From Thermoflexia bacterium (GTDB lineage Bacteria; Chloroflexota; Anaerolineae; B4-G1; DUEL01), in contig DUEL01000023.1 in assembly GCA_011192125.1 (NCBI GenBank), positions 1-37,272 of the forward strand: DNA of 37,272 bases, written 5' to 3'. A model generated the notes under the pieces. That model ran no database searches, had not been told where the DNA came from, and saw nothing but the letters and a program-made list of their open reading frames with translations. Positions 8,312-16,094 of the stretch are shown one piece after another. Numbering within the stretch: the stretch's first letter is position 1; every line of letters begins with the position of its first letter. The position numbers were made by a program, and so were the translations under genes.

Positions 8312-8998
8312 TCAAAAACCCAGCCCTCGTTCCCGCAGGCTGACCCATCGCTGGTGGCCGATCACCAGGTGGTCCAGCACCTCGATGCCCAGGATCTTCC
8401 CTGCCTGCACCAGGTCCCGGGTCACAGCGATGTCGTCCGGAGAGGGCGTCGGGTCGCCGGAGGGGTGATTGTGGGCGACGATGATCGCCGCGCAGTTCCT
8501 ACGCACCGCCTCACGGAACACGTCGGCGACCCGGATCTGTGTCTGGTCGAGGCTGCCCTTGTAGATCGATTCGGTGCCCAGCACACGGTTGCGGATGTCG
8601 AGGAAGAGGACGTGGAAGTGTTCCTGCTCTCGATGGCCGATCTCCGGCATCAGGAGCATCGCGGCGTCGGCGGGCGACCGGATCTGAGGCCTGTCCTCCG
8701 GCGCGGCGAGCATCAGACGACGCCCCAGTTCCACCGCCGCTTGGATCTGGGCCGCTTTCGCGAGCCCCACCCCTCGCTCCGCCCTCAGTTGGGAGAGGGG
8801 AGCCCGGGCTAGCCCGGCCAGCCCTCCATACCGGGCCAGGAGACGGCTGGCCATCGCCAGCGCGCTCTCTCCTCCGGTCCCCGTGCGCAGCAGGATCGCC
8901 AACAATTCGGCGGTGGAGAGGGCTCCCGGCCCCAGCCGGTATAAGCGCTCTCGTGGTCGCTCCTGCTCCGGCAGTTCTTTGATTGTCGGACGGTACAT
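8312..8998 (-). CDS. radC: RadC / JAB-domain DNA repair-family protein
   Basis: RadC family protein of 228 residues. The N-terminal part has a helix-hairpin-helix-like region ([21 protein letters not shown]). The C-terminal JAMM/JAB metal motif is intact as [14 protein letters not shown], with an upstream glutamate in [10 protein letters not shown]. The biochemical role of RadC is unsettled; the original radiation phenotype was misassigned in E. coli. ATG 8998 is preferred because it begins the conserved [19 protein letters not shown]. The likely promoter (-10 at 9038-9033) would start RNA near 9026, only a few bases before the alternative ATG at 9022, which would be nearly leaderless. Neither start has a clear ribosome site. 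Confidence 0.92.
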   Translation of the reverse strand: MYRPTIKELPEQERPRERLYRLGPGALSTAELLAILLRTGTGGESALAMASRLLARYGGLAGLARAPLSQLRAERGVGLAKAAQIQAAVELGRRLMLAAPEDRPQIRSPADAAMLLMPEIGHREQEHFHVLFLDIRNRVLGTESIYKGSLDQTQIRVADVFREAVRRNCAAIIVAHNHPSGDPTPSPDDIAVTRDLVQAGKILGIEVLDHLVIGHQRWVSLRERGLGF

Positions 8999-9032
8999 CG
9001 AGGCTTCGTTGTCGGCCGCCATGTCAACCGCT

Positions 9033-9060
9033 ACTATACCCCGACCATCGCCGATGTCAA
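9033..9060 (-). promoter_or_regulatory. Promoter for radC
   Basis: On the minus strand, consensus TTGACA (complement of 9055-9060) and TATAGT (complement of 9033-9038) are 16 bp apart. The predicted transcript starts near 9026. Confidence 0.7.
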
Positions 9061-9080
9061 GTCGACCACCCGAGGTTTGA

Positions 9081-9216
9081 ACGTGAGTTCGGGCACGGCT
9101 CCCCGATGGGAGGACCACAAAGACACAGAGGACACGGAGGAGCGTTTAGGTCAAGAAGAAGACTCCGTGTCCTCTGTGCCTCGGCGGCGAGAAACGATGT
9201 CGTGTCCGGAGCCCGG
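9081..9216. repeat. Composite palindromic repeat (type 2 arms around a type 1 palindrome)
   Basis: The inner arms CCACAAAGACACAGAGG (from 9115) and CCTCTGTGCCTCGGCGG (to 9187) flank a spacer of about 23 bases. The outer flanks are ACGTGAGTTCGGGCACGGCTCCCC (from 9081) on the left and CGTGTCCGGAGCCC (to 9216) on the right. The same arrangement is found at 27125-27262. It fills the gap between radC and the DUF5320 operon. Confidence 0.72.
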
Positions 9217-9227
9217 CGTGCCCGGAT

Positions 9228-9256
9228 TTGCGATCCGACTCGCAAGAGGTTATAAT
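9228..9256 (+). promoter_or_regulatory. Promoter with no gene downstream
   Basis: TTGCGA (9228-9233) and TATAAT (9251-9256) are 17 bp apart, as good a match as the rseP promoter. Nothing on the plus strand downstream is a credible gene; the next 85 bases hold two strong hairpins and then antisense to the DUF5320 gene. Confidence 0.5.
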
Positions 9257-9262
9257 GACCAG

Positions 9263-9345
9263 GAGTCGGGGCGGGCAGTTCCCCTTGGAGATGAGCACCC
9301 GCCCCGACAGTTGGGGTAGGGACACGTCGCCGTGTCCCTACTCCT
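9263..9345 (+). ncRNA. Candidate small structured RNA
   Basis: The predicted start near 9263 is followed at once by an 11-bp perfect inverted repeat, GTCGGGGCGGG (9265-9275) with CCCGCCCCGAC (9298-9308). Next comes an 11-bp perfect hairpin, GTAGGGACACG, loop TCGC, CGTGTCCCTAC (9316-9341). The transcript would overlap the 3' end of the convergent DUF5320 gene. There is no T-run, so the 3' end is undefined. The second hairpin may instead be a dispersed repeat or a terminator-like fold for the minus-strand operon. Confidence 0.3.
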
Positions 9346-9709
9346 CTTCCCGCTCGAGTTCGGCGATCCGCCGCTCGATGGCCTCCAGCTGCCCCTTCAG
9401 CCACTCCGCCCGGTCGCGCAGGAGATCAACCTCCTGCTCCGGCGTCGGCGGGCCGGCGAAGGGATCAGTGGGCGGCACGCCGGTGGCGTGATACCCATAG
9501 CGCCAGCGCCAACCGCCACCCCAGCCTCCGGCCCTACGCCTGCTCCAGCCCCGACGCCATCCTCTACCCCAGCCGTGCCGCCACCCCATCCCCATCCTGG
9601 GGACTGCGGGGTTGGCGCAGCCGGGAGCGTCGTGACCGGCGCAGTATCCGGCACGCCGACCGGTCATCGGCCCTAGGCCCATCGGACCCGTTCCATCACC
9701 TGCTGGCAT
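9338..9709 (-). CDS. DUF5320 family protein
   Basis: Short protein (123 residues) with the family N terminus MPAGDGTGPMGLGPMTGRR followed by AGYCAGHDAPGC. A low-complexity Gly/Trp/Arg middle follows, then a C-terminal coiled coil (EQEVDLLRDRAEWLKGQLEAIE). Family members are small, of unknown function, and often sit beside NifX/NifB-like and Mrp ATPase genes; here Mrp is in the same operon. The two cysteines near the start could bind a metal (inference). The start is fixed by AGAAAGGAGGTGAGACGG just before ATG. Its stop codon lies inside the hairpin at 9316-9341. Confidence 0.82.
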   Translation of the reverse strand: MPAGDGTGPMGLGPMTGRRAGYCAGHDAPGCANPAVPRMGMGWRHGWGRGWRRGWSRRRAGGWGGGWRWRYGYHATGVPPTDPFAGPPTPEQEVDLLRDRAEWLKGQLEAIERRIAELEREEE

Positions 9710-9780
9710 CCGTCTCACCTCCTTTCTGTAAGTTTTGGCACCCTGCACATCATATCCCGTTTCCTGCTTCCTGCGTTCTC

Positions 9781-10665
9781 TCATACCTCCACGCCGAAGA
9801 GGGCGCGCAGAAGAGCACCGATACCGAAACTGATCGCCGCCACACCCAGGCTGATCACGGCCATCTCCAGAAAGCGACGCCGGAAGGGCACGTCCCGCGC
9901 CACGGAAATGTAGTAGTTGAAAAAGGCGATGATCACGAGCCCTGCGACCAGCGTCGCCGCCAGGCAGACGACGTAGTTGCTCAGCACCAGATACGGGAAG
10001 ATAAGGACCAGGACGGCAAAAATGTAGGCCGCGCCGGTGTACAGCGCCGCCTTCACGGGGTCCCGATCCGTCTCCTCGGCGCGGGTGGAGAGGTACTCCG
10101 ACGCCGCCATCGAGAGGGCAGCGGCGATGCCGGTGACCGCGCCCGTCATCGCGATCAGCCGGGTGTTCTGCAGGGCGAAGGTCAACCCCGCCAGCGCGCC
10201 GGTCAACTCCACCAGCGCGTCGTTCAGCCCCAGGACGATGGAGCCGGTGTACCGCAGCCGCTCCTCGTCCAGCATGCCGATCAACGCCTGCTCGTGCTCC
10301 TCTTCCTCCCGGGCGATCCTCTCCGCTCCCGGCAACACCTGCTCCAGCCGGGCATAACCCTCGTGCGCCCGTCGCTCGCCACGCTCCATCAGTTTGACGG
10401 CGAAGGTGATGCCGAAGATCCGGCCGATCAGGAAGTACAACCAGATCTTTGGCCGGTTGGGCCGGACCTCCTCCCCTGTGTACTCGCTCCAGTAGCGGGC
10501 GTGCCGAAGTTCGTCGGCGGCGATCCGCTCCAGCACCTGGCGGTTCTCGGGAGAGCGGACCGCGCGCGCCAGCCGACCGTAGATGTGGTGCTCCGTGACC
10601 TCGTCCCGCTGATACGCGATCAGGTCCCGGCGTTGCTCCGGCGTAAGGCTCGGTCGCTCCTTCAT
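9781..10665 (-). CDS. Ferritin-like / VIT1-CCC1 fusion (erythrin-vacuolar iron transport family)
   Basis: The product is 294 residues. The N-terminal half is a rubrerythrin-like four-helix domain with diiron-type ligands (E22 and E25 in RDEVTEHHIYG, ADELRH with E52 and H55, EEEEHEQ around H124). The C-terminal half (about 132-294) is a VIT1/CCC1 membrane domain with about five helices, beginning GSIVLGLNDALVELTGALAG. The fusion matches MbfA-type proteins, which export iron or manganese across the membrane. The start ATG overlaps the stop of the small upstream gene (ATGA), with GAAGAGAAGGG before it. The operon context supports iron homeostasis. Confidence 0.9.
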   Translation of the reverse strand: MKERPSLTPEQRRDLIAYQRDEVTEHHIYGRLARAVRSPENRQVLERIAADELRHARYWSEYTGEEVRPNRPKIWLYFLIGRIFGITFAVKLMERGERRAHEGYARLEQVLPGAERIAREEEEHEQALIGMLDEERLRYTGSIVLGLNDALVELTGALAGLTFALQNTRLIAMTGAVTGIAAALSMAASEYLSTRAEETDRDPVKAALYTGAAYIFAVLVLIFPYLVLSNYVVCLAATLVAGLVIIAFFNYYISVARDVPFRRRFLEMAVISLGVAAISFGIGALLRALFGVEV

Positions 10666-10970
10666 CCCTTCTCTTCCGGCTCCACGACCCACTGAACGGT
10701 GCGGAGAAACCGGGCCAGTTCCCGCCGCACCTCCGGCCATCGCGCGGGGTCCTCCACCTGGCGGGGGAGTTCCTCCATCGCCCACTGGTACATCACCCGC
10801 GGCAATCCCCGCACGGCCACCTCGATCTCACCCCGCTGATACCGATCCCACGCTTCCGTGATGATCTGGGAAAACCGCCGCTGCGCCACTCCCACAGCCT
10901 CGCGGTCGCCCCGCTCCAACGCTTTCAGAAGCTCCCTGGCCTCCCTTTCCATCTCTTCGAGCACAGCCAT
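10662..10970 (-). CDS. Small helical protein of unknown function
   Basis: Charged 102-residue protein, almost all helix by composition (LEEMEREARELLKALERGD, VGVAQRRFSQIITEAWDRY). It has no signal peptide, membrane segment or cysteine. It is not a family I recognise. GAGGTGA precedes the ATG, and its stop overlaps the start of the ferritin-like/VIT fusion gene, so the two are translationally coupled. A role with that transporter is only a positional inference. Confidence 0.7.
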   Translation of the reverse strand: MAVLEEMEREARELLKALERGDREAVGVAQRRFSQIITEAWDRYQRGEIEVAVRGLPRVMYQWAMEELPRQVEDPARWPEVRRELARFLRTVQWVVEPEEKG

Positions 10971-11050
10971 CGTTCACCTCGCCCCACCGACGTCTCTACG
11001 AGGATCGCGCTCGCACTCCCTATCTCCTGTCGCCTGCTTCTTGCCTCTCG

Positions 11051-12124
11051 CTACTTCAGGAACACCGGCACGCTCTTGGTCGCCGGCAGCCGCCTCAGAA
11101 CCTCCTCGGCCAGCGTATCGATCGCCTCGTTACGGTACCGCTCCACCTCGCCTGCGTCGCAACGGCGAGCCAGTTCGGGGTCCAGCGGCAATCGGGCCAG
11201 CACCGGAACCCCCAGCATCGCTGCCGTGTGGGTCGCCTGGCTCGGACCGAAGACCTCGATGTGCTCGCCGCACTTGGGGCAGACGGCGTAACTCATGTTC
11301 TCCACCAGCCCGATCACCGGCACACCCATATGCCGGGCCATCCGCGCCGCTTTGCGCACCACCATCCCAGCCAGGTCCTGCGGCGAGGTGACCAGCAGCA
11401 CCCCGTTGAGAGGGATGGACTGCATCACCGTCAGCGAGGCGTCGGATGTACCTGGCGGCAGGTCCACCACCAGGACATCCAGGTCGCCCCATACCACGTC
11501 TCCCCAGAACTGTTGGATCGCGCCGCTGATCAGGGGGCCGCGCCAGATGACCGCTTCGTCCTCGCTGGGCAACAGCAGGTTGATGGACATCACCTTGATG
11601 CCCGTCCGGGTCTCAGCAGGGAGGATCCCCACCGGCCCCATCGGCGGCGGCTCGTGGAGGCCGAACATCCTGGGGATGCTGGGGCCGGTGATGTCGGCGT
11701 CCAGCACGCCGACCCGCTTCCCCTGTCGCCGCAGCGCCGTCGCCAGCATCGCTGCCACGGAGGACTTCCCCACACCACCCTTGCCGCTCATCACCGCCAC
11801 CACGCGGTCCACCCGGTTCAGGTGGGCTGCCGCGCCCTGCCGCTGCTGTCGCTGCTTTGGCCAGATACGTTCCTTCTCCTCCGGGGTCATCTCGCGCAGG
11901 TCCACCTCGACCCGCTCGATCCCCTCCAGCGCCAGCACCGCCTGCCGGGCGTCTTCCACGATGCGGTCCTTGAGTGGGCAGGCCAGCGTGGTCAACGCCA
12001 GCGTGAAGCGCACCGTGTCGCCTTCGACCCTCACGTCGTGCACCATTCCCAGGTCCACGATGTTCTTGCGCAACTCCGGGTCCTCAACTCCCCGCAGAGC
12101 CTCTACGACCTTTGCCTCGTCCAC
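11051..12124 (-). CDS. Mrp/NBP35-type iron-sulfur cluster carrier ATPase
   Basis: P-loop ATPase of 357 residues that carries and delivers Fe-S clusters (Mrp/ApbC family). An N-terminal MIP18/DUF59 domain (about 1-80, GVEDPELRKNIVDLGMVHDV) is joined to the ATPase. The deviant Walker A is MSGKGGVGKSS; downstream are DADITGPSIPRMFG, DLPPGTSDASLT and the cluster-binding CPKCGEHIEVFG with its CxxC pair. Length and order are normal. The start is GTG (complement of 12122-12124) with AGGAGGAA five bases upstream. It follows the PadR gene by 37 bases. Confidence 0.94.
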   Translation of the reverse strand: MDEAKVVEALRGVEDPELRKNIVDLGMVHDVRVEGDTVRFTLALTTLACPLKDRIVEDARQAVLALEGIERVEVDLREMTPEEKERIWPKQRQQRQGAAAHLNRVDRVVAVMSGKGGVGKSSVAAMLATALRRQGKRVGVLDADITGPSIPRMFGLHEPPPMGPVGILPAETRTGIKVMSINLLLPSEDEAVIWRGPLISGAIQQFWGDVVWGDLDVLVVDLPPGTSDASLTVMQSIPLNGVLLVTSPQDLAGMVVRKAARMARHMGVPVIGLVENMSYAVCPKCGEHIEVFGPSQATHTAAMLGVPVLARLPLDPELARRCDAGEVERYRNEAIDTLAEEVLRRLPATKSVPVFLK

Positions 12125-12161
12125 CGGTTCCTCCTCAGATACGGTATGCGGAATTCACAAC

Positions 12162-12545
12162 TCAATGGTGCTCACCTTCGCCCTCTTCCATATGGCGATG
12201 GTAGGCACTCAAAAGTCGGTCGATCAGCCGCCGTGTCTCCTCCAGATCCTGCGTCCACAGCGCCAGCGCCTCGTTCCCCAGCGCGGTCAGGCGGTAGACA
12301 CGACGGGGCGGCCCCTGGGTCTGTTCGTCGTCCCAGAAAGAGGTGACCCAGCCGCGCCCCTCCATATCCCGCAGCGCCCGGTAGACGACACTGGGGTTCA
12401 GCCCCCCCAGGCCGAACTCCCCTAATCGCTCCAAAAGGGTGTACCCGTGGGCCGGGCCATGATGCAGGAGCAGGAGCAGCGTCGGCTCCAGGAACCGCAC
12501 CGCTCGGCGAGAACAGCCCCGCCATCTCCATCGCCGTCTTGGCAT
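12162..12545 (-). CDS. PadR family transcriptional regulator
   Basis: Winged-helix repressor of 127 residues. The PadR core is clear: LEPTLLLLLHHGPAHGYTLLERL, then LNPSVVYRALRDMEGRGWV and RRVYRLTALGNEAL, followed by a C-terminal dimerisation helix. ATG 12545 is chosen because AGGAGGACG lies just upstream; an ATG at 12578 would start upstream of that site. It is the first gene of the operon with Mrp, the ferritin-like/VIT fusion and DUF5320. A dyad sits in its own promoter, so autoregulation and control of the whole operon are likely. The ligand is unknown. Confidence 0.9.
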   Translation of the reverse strand: MPRRRWRWRGCSRRAVRFLEPTLLLLLHHGPAHGYTLLERLGEFGLGGLNPSVVYRALRDMEGRGWVTSFWDDEQTQGPPRRVYRLTALGNEALALWTQDLEETRRLIDRLLSAYHRHMEEGEGEHH

Positions 12546-12568
12546 TCGATCGTCCTCCTGTGTAGGAG

Positions 12569-12597
12569 AGTATAGCACAGTATGTGCAAGTTGTCAA
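12569..12597 (-). promoter_or_regulatory. PadR operon promoter with embedded operator-like dyad
   Basis: On the minus strand, TTGACA (complement of 12592-12597), a 17-bp spacer and TATACT (complement of 12569-12574) form a near-consensus promoter. The spacer holds a perfect dyad GCACA-N3-TGTGC at 12575-12587. A protein bound there would block RNA polymerase, the usual arrangement for PadR autorepression. Binding by this PadR is inference. Confidence 0.72.
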
Positions 12598-12646
12598 TAG
12601 TCAAACCGAAAATAGTCGCTTCCACAGGGAGAGTGGGGGAAACGAA

Positions 12647-12682
12647 GAGCCTCCCGCAGGCCTTCGCGCCTGCGGGAGGCTC
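12647..12682 (-). terminator. Rho-independent terminator of the nuclease gene
   Basis: Perfect 15-bp stem (GAGCCTCCCGCAGGC at 12647-12661 with its complement at 12668-12682) and a 6-base loop, 13 bases past the stop of the minus-strand nuclease gene. On that strand it is followed by TTCGTTT. It separates this gene from the PadR operon. Confidence 0.75.
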
Positions 12683-12695
12683 CTGTCGCATGGGG

Positions 12696-15600
12696 TCAGC
12701 GCTTGATGCGGAAACGGGCCACGACCGGGTCGTGGTCGGAACTGCGGCGGGCGGTGTCGGCCACGTCCGCATAGACGTTGGGGTAGTCCGCATTGATGTG
12801 AAGCGGCGTCACGCCGACGAACCCCCGCCGGAGGTTCGGGGTGATCAGCAGGTGATCCAGCACGCCCGACCTGCCCTGGTAGATGTAGGTGTACCGCTCC
12901 GGCTTCCCCACATCCAGCAGTAGGTCCTCCAGCCCGGCGCTGGTGAGCACCGTCAGCGGCTCCGAGTCCAGATAGTCGTTCAGGTCGCCCAAGACGATGA
13001 TGGCAGCCTTCGGGTCGGCAGCCTGGATCTCCTGGACCAGCCCGGCCACGAACTGAGCCTGCTCGATCCGTCGCGGCAGGGTGTACTCGACCTCGGGGGT
13101 GTCGCCTCCCTTGGACTTGAAGTGGCTGACGATCACCCACAGTTCCTGGGAGCGCCGATGGCGCCACGTGTGAGGCTGGGCGGACCCCCACCTGGGGATC
13201 GCGTACCGCACCTGCAGGTGGACCACCAGCGGAGGTCGGGAGAAGAGGCGGTTGCCGTCCAACACGCCGTCCCCGTCGCTGTCGCAGGTGATCTCGTTGA
13301 CCGGATTCCGGGGATCCCGATTGCCGTCCGGCCCGAAGCCGTCCACCAGGGTCGTGCAGCCCTGCCGGGCCTCGTAGCCGAGGACCGTCACCCGGTCGGT
13401 CCGGTAGAGCAACCCCACGTCGATGCCGCGGCCGTCCGGTCCGTCCACCAGCACCGCGCCGTATTCGGCCTCGATCTCAGGTCGGGCTGCCAGGTCCGCC
13501 AGCACCGTCAGATTCTCCGCTTCCTGCACGCCGATGATCGTCGGCTCGCCCAGTTCGTCGTGGATCGCCTCGGCGAGTTTGTCCAGTTTCAGTTCGTAGT
13601 CCTCCGCCGAGAGGACAGGATCGTCTTTCTCTGGCTCGTCCACCGTGTCGAAGAGGTTCTCCAGGTTGAAGGTGGCGACGGTGAACTCCATCGGCTTCAC
13701 CCAGACCTGGCGCAACAGCCGCAGGAAGGCGGCGATGTCCCGGCCCGTGATCCGTCCGTCGCCGTTCAGGTCGGCGCTCTCAGGGGCGGGGGGCACCGTC
13801 TCCCCCAGGTGCTGGTGGATGACCGCCAGGTCGTCCAGGTCCACGTCCCCATCCCCATCGACGTCGCCGTACTTGGGCGGGTCAGGGGCGGGCAGGAGGG
13901 TCGGCTCGGCGACCAGTTGCATCTTGTAGGCGCCGTAGGTGTAGTCCAGCGGGCCCAGCAACCCCAGCACCCGATCGCCCACCTTCGCCTCGGGGGTGAT
14001 CTCGAAGAGGCCGGAGTCGTCCACGCCGACGACCTCGCCGGTGCCCGCCGGGTCATCCTGGAAGACCCGGTCCAGCCCCAGGTCGCTTCGCACCACCCAG
14101 GTCTCGTCGTACCGGCTGGTGGGGCCGACCACCGTCGCGTCGTCCATCTTGACGTACATTCCCTCCAGCGATTCCAGATAGGCCCGCGCCGCATCGTCGT
14201 CGAAGGGCGGGTTCAGATCCACCGGCTCCGGGAGGGGGTTGCCCTCGGAGAGGACGGTGATGTTGCTCACGTAGGTGCTGATCTCGGTCAGGTCGTAGTA
14301 CTCCTGCACCGTGCCGCGCACCTCCACCAGGTCGCCCACGCTCACCACATCGTCTCGATTCCTCTTGTAGACGAAGATGCCGTCGGAGGTAGCGGGATCG
14401 CCATCGCAGTTCTCAAACTGGATGAAGAAGCCGCGCTTGCTGGTCTGATCGAAGTCGGCGAAGACCACGCCCTGGGTGCGGACGGTCTGGCCCTCGTAAG
14501 GGGAGGTGAAGCCGCTCCCCTGGATCTCGCAGATAGAGACCAGCGGCGGGGCGATCCCGATGTCGCCGTCGTCGCGAGGCTCGATCTTGAAGTGGCCGTA
14601 GGAGTAGTAAAGTGGCCCCTGGACGAAATCCAGCAGGTCGCCCGCGTTGGGTGCATACGAGTACGTTCCTAGGTCGTCCACCCGCACCCCGCCCGAGCCG
14701 TCGTCCACCAGCCATTCGCCGTACCCCAGGTCAGGCTCGGTCACGGTGACGTTCTCTACGCGGACCAGGACGGATTCCCACTGCTCCTGGCTCACCTCCC
14801 CTGTGGGCAGCACGGCGGGGTCCGGAAGCGGGTTACCGCTGGAGAGCACCGTCGCTTCGCCGAAGGCGATCTCGGTGAGGCCGTAGTACTCGCTGACCTC
14901 GCCGGTCACCTCCACTAGGTCGCCCACGTTCAGGAAGCCGTCCGGGTTATAGAGAAAGAGACCGCTCCAGGGACCGGTGCCATCCTGGATGAAGAAGCGA
15001 CGGTTGCGGCCGTCGTAGAAGAAGGCGGTGACAACGCCCCGTGTGGTCACGGTCTGCCCTACGTAGGGAGAATCGCCGCTGGGATCCTCGGTGTACTGGA
15101 TGTCGTGGATGGGGGTGATCCCCGGACCCGACGGTACGGCCTCTTCGTTGACCGCGCCGGGCGTGTTCAGGGCCTCCCCGGGCTCAGGAGTGCCGGTGAA
15201 GCCGGGAAGGCCGGCCCCGTGGAAGTCGTTGCGCATCCAGTCCGCCACCGCGTCGGTGTCGGTGCCGTTGGGGATGCGGGATGCGCCGCCGGGGGTGTAG
15301 GAGACCCCGTCGAAGCCGCGGGTGAGCGTCACGGCGGCGTAGGTGTGATCGCTGCTTCCGCCGTCGTGGACGGCTACGTCGTCCACGATGCGGGTCCACG
15401 GCATGGTGTCCAACACGCCGTCGTTGTCCGCGTCCAGGTCGTCCCCGAGGCTGCCGGTGAACCCCTCGACCAGCAGGAGCGTCACGGTGCCGTTCTCGAT
15501 CTCGTTGTTCAGGAAGCCAGTGGTCCAGAAACCGTTCCCGTCGGTAGTGCCCACGGGGAAGACGCCGTCCACGACCCCGGCGCCACTGCTGTCTCCTTCG

Positions 15601-15827
15601 ATCTCCAGGAGCGTGTAGGCGGAGTAGTCGGTGTCAGGGGCACCGAAAACCTCGATGAACTCGTGGGTGTCGGTTCCGTCGTGGTTGAAGACGAACTCGT
15701 TGATGAGGGGGTCGCCATCCGCTGCCACAGCCGGTCCGGCTGGAAGGGAGATCGCAGACAACGAGACCAGCAGGCTGATGAGAGCCAGTGCGACCCATTT
15801 CCCGACCGTCCGATCCTTTTCGCTCAT
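12696..15827 (-). CDS. Large secreted nuclease: lamin-tail, OB-folds, dockerin-like repeats, EEP domain
   Basis: Extracellular endonuclease/exonuclease/phosphatase (EEP) enzyme of 1043 residues. A signal peptide covers about 1-35 (WVALALISLLVSLSA, cleavage near AVA-AD). Then come a lamin-tail domain (about 38-200, LINEFVFNHDGTDTHEFIEV), two OB-fold modules starting VGQTVTTRGVVTAFF (about 256) and EGQTVRTQGVVFADF (about 445), and a dockerin-type pair of calcium loops (DVDGDGDVDLDD 655-666, DLNGDGRITGRD 686-697). The EEP domain (714-1043) has FNLENLF, QEAEN with E769, SHFKSK with H902, GDLND with D948 and SDHDP with D1031/H1032. This resembles ExeM/NucH-type nucleases that degrade extracellular DNA. 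AAAGGAGG precedes ATG 15827. The dockerin between the OB modules and the catalytic domain is unusual. Confidence 0.9.
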   Translation of the reverse strand: MSEKDRTVGKWVALALISLLVSLSAISLPAGPAVAADGDPLINEFVFNHDGTDTHEFIEVFGAPDTDYSAYTLLEIEGDSSGAGVVDGVFPVGTTDGNGFWTTGFLNNEIENGTVTLLLVEGFTGSLGDDLDADNDGVLDTMPWTRIVDDVAVHDGGSSDHTYAAVTLTRGFDGVSYTPGGASRIPNGTDTDAVADWMRNDFHGAGLPGFTGTPEPGEALNTPGAVNEEAVPSGPGITPIHDIQYTEDPSGDSPYVGQTVTTRGVVTAFFYDGRNRRFFIQDGTGPWSGLFLYNPDGFLNVGDLVEVTGEVSEYYGLTEIAFGEATVLSSGNPLPDPAVLPTGEVSQEQWESVLVRVENVTVTEPDLGYGEWLVDDGSGGVRVDDLGTYSYAPNAGDLLDFVQGPLYYSYGHFKIEPRDDGDIGIAPPLVSICEIQGSGFTSPYEGQTVRTQGVVFADFDQTSKRGFFIQFENCDGDPATSDGIFVYKRNRDDVVSVGDLVEVRGTVQEYYDLTEISTYVSNITVLSEGNPLPEPVDLNPPFDDDAARAYLESLEGMYVKMDDATVVGPTSRYDETWVVRSDLGLDRVFQDDPAGTGEVVGVDDSGLFEITPEAKVGDRVLGLLGPLDYTYGAYKMQLVAEPTLLPAPDPPKYGDVDGDGDVDLDDLAVIHQHLGETVPPAPESADLNGDGRITGRDIAAFLRLLRQVWVKPMEFTVATFNLENLFDTVDEPEKDDPVLSAEDYELKLDKLAEAIHDELGEPTIIGVQEAENLTVLADLAARPEIEAEYGAVLVDGPDGRGIDVGLLYRTDRVTVLGYEARQGCTTLVDGFGPDGNRDPRNPVNEITCDSDGDGVLDGNRLFSRPPLVVHLQVRYAIPRWGSAQPHTWRHRRSQELWVIVSHFKSKGGDTPEVEYTLPRRIEQAQFVAGLVQEIQAADPKAAIIVLGDLNDYLDSEPLTVLTSAGLEDLLLDVGKPERYTYIYQGRSGVLDHLLITPNLRRGFVGVTPLHINADYPNVYADVADTARRSSDHDPVVARFRIKR

Positions 15828-15866
15828 TATGCCCTCCTTTCGCAGATTGTCACAGAGTGGTTCCCG

Positions 15867-15923
15867 CCACGGAGATGCGGAGGACATGGAGTTGGGAACT
15901 CCATGCTCCCCGCACTTCTGTAG
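15867..15923. repeat. Type 1 palindromic repeat copy (nuclease gene leader)
   Basis: Imperfect inverted repeat between CCACGGAGATGCGGAGGACATGG (from 15867) and its partner ending CTTCTGTAG (15923). The core is CATGGAGTT-GGG-AACTCCATG. It lies in the 267-base gap between the nuclease and CBS-ACT genes. A TATAAT on the minus strand (complement of 15978-15983) may be the nuclease promoter's -10, but I see no convincing -35. Confidence 0.6.
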
Positions 15924-16048
15924 TGTTCCACAACAGGGGTATCGGGGGAAAGACACGCATATCCTCGTCTCTAATCGATTATACCACAGGGCGGTTGCAA
16001 GGCGGCTTAAGCAATCCATAAAAATTTCTAAATGGTCGCACGCTCCGT

Positions 16049-16076
16049 TTGCGCTCCCTCCGCCAGGGGGTATAAT
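16049..16076 (+). promoter_or_regulatory. Promoter for the CBS-ACT gene
   Basis: TTGCGC (16049-16054), a 16-bp spacer and TATAAT (16071-16076), 19 bases before the start codon at 16095. The transcript leader would be about 12 bases, just enough for the GGAGG ribosome site. Confidence 0.65.
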
Positions 16077-16094
16077 CGAAGCCGGAGGCAGAAG

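Noticed and set aside
13122..14672. Long plus-strand open frame (516 codons) antisense to the nuclease gene
   Set aside because: It lies wholly within the nuclease gene, has low-complexity Val/Asp/His-rich composition and no recognisable motif. High GC content makes such shadow frames common.
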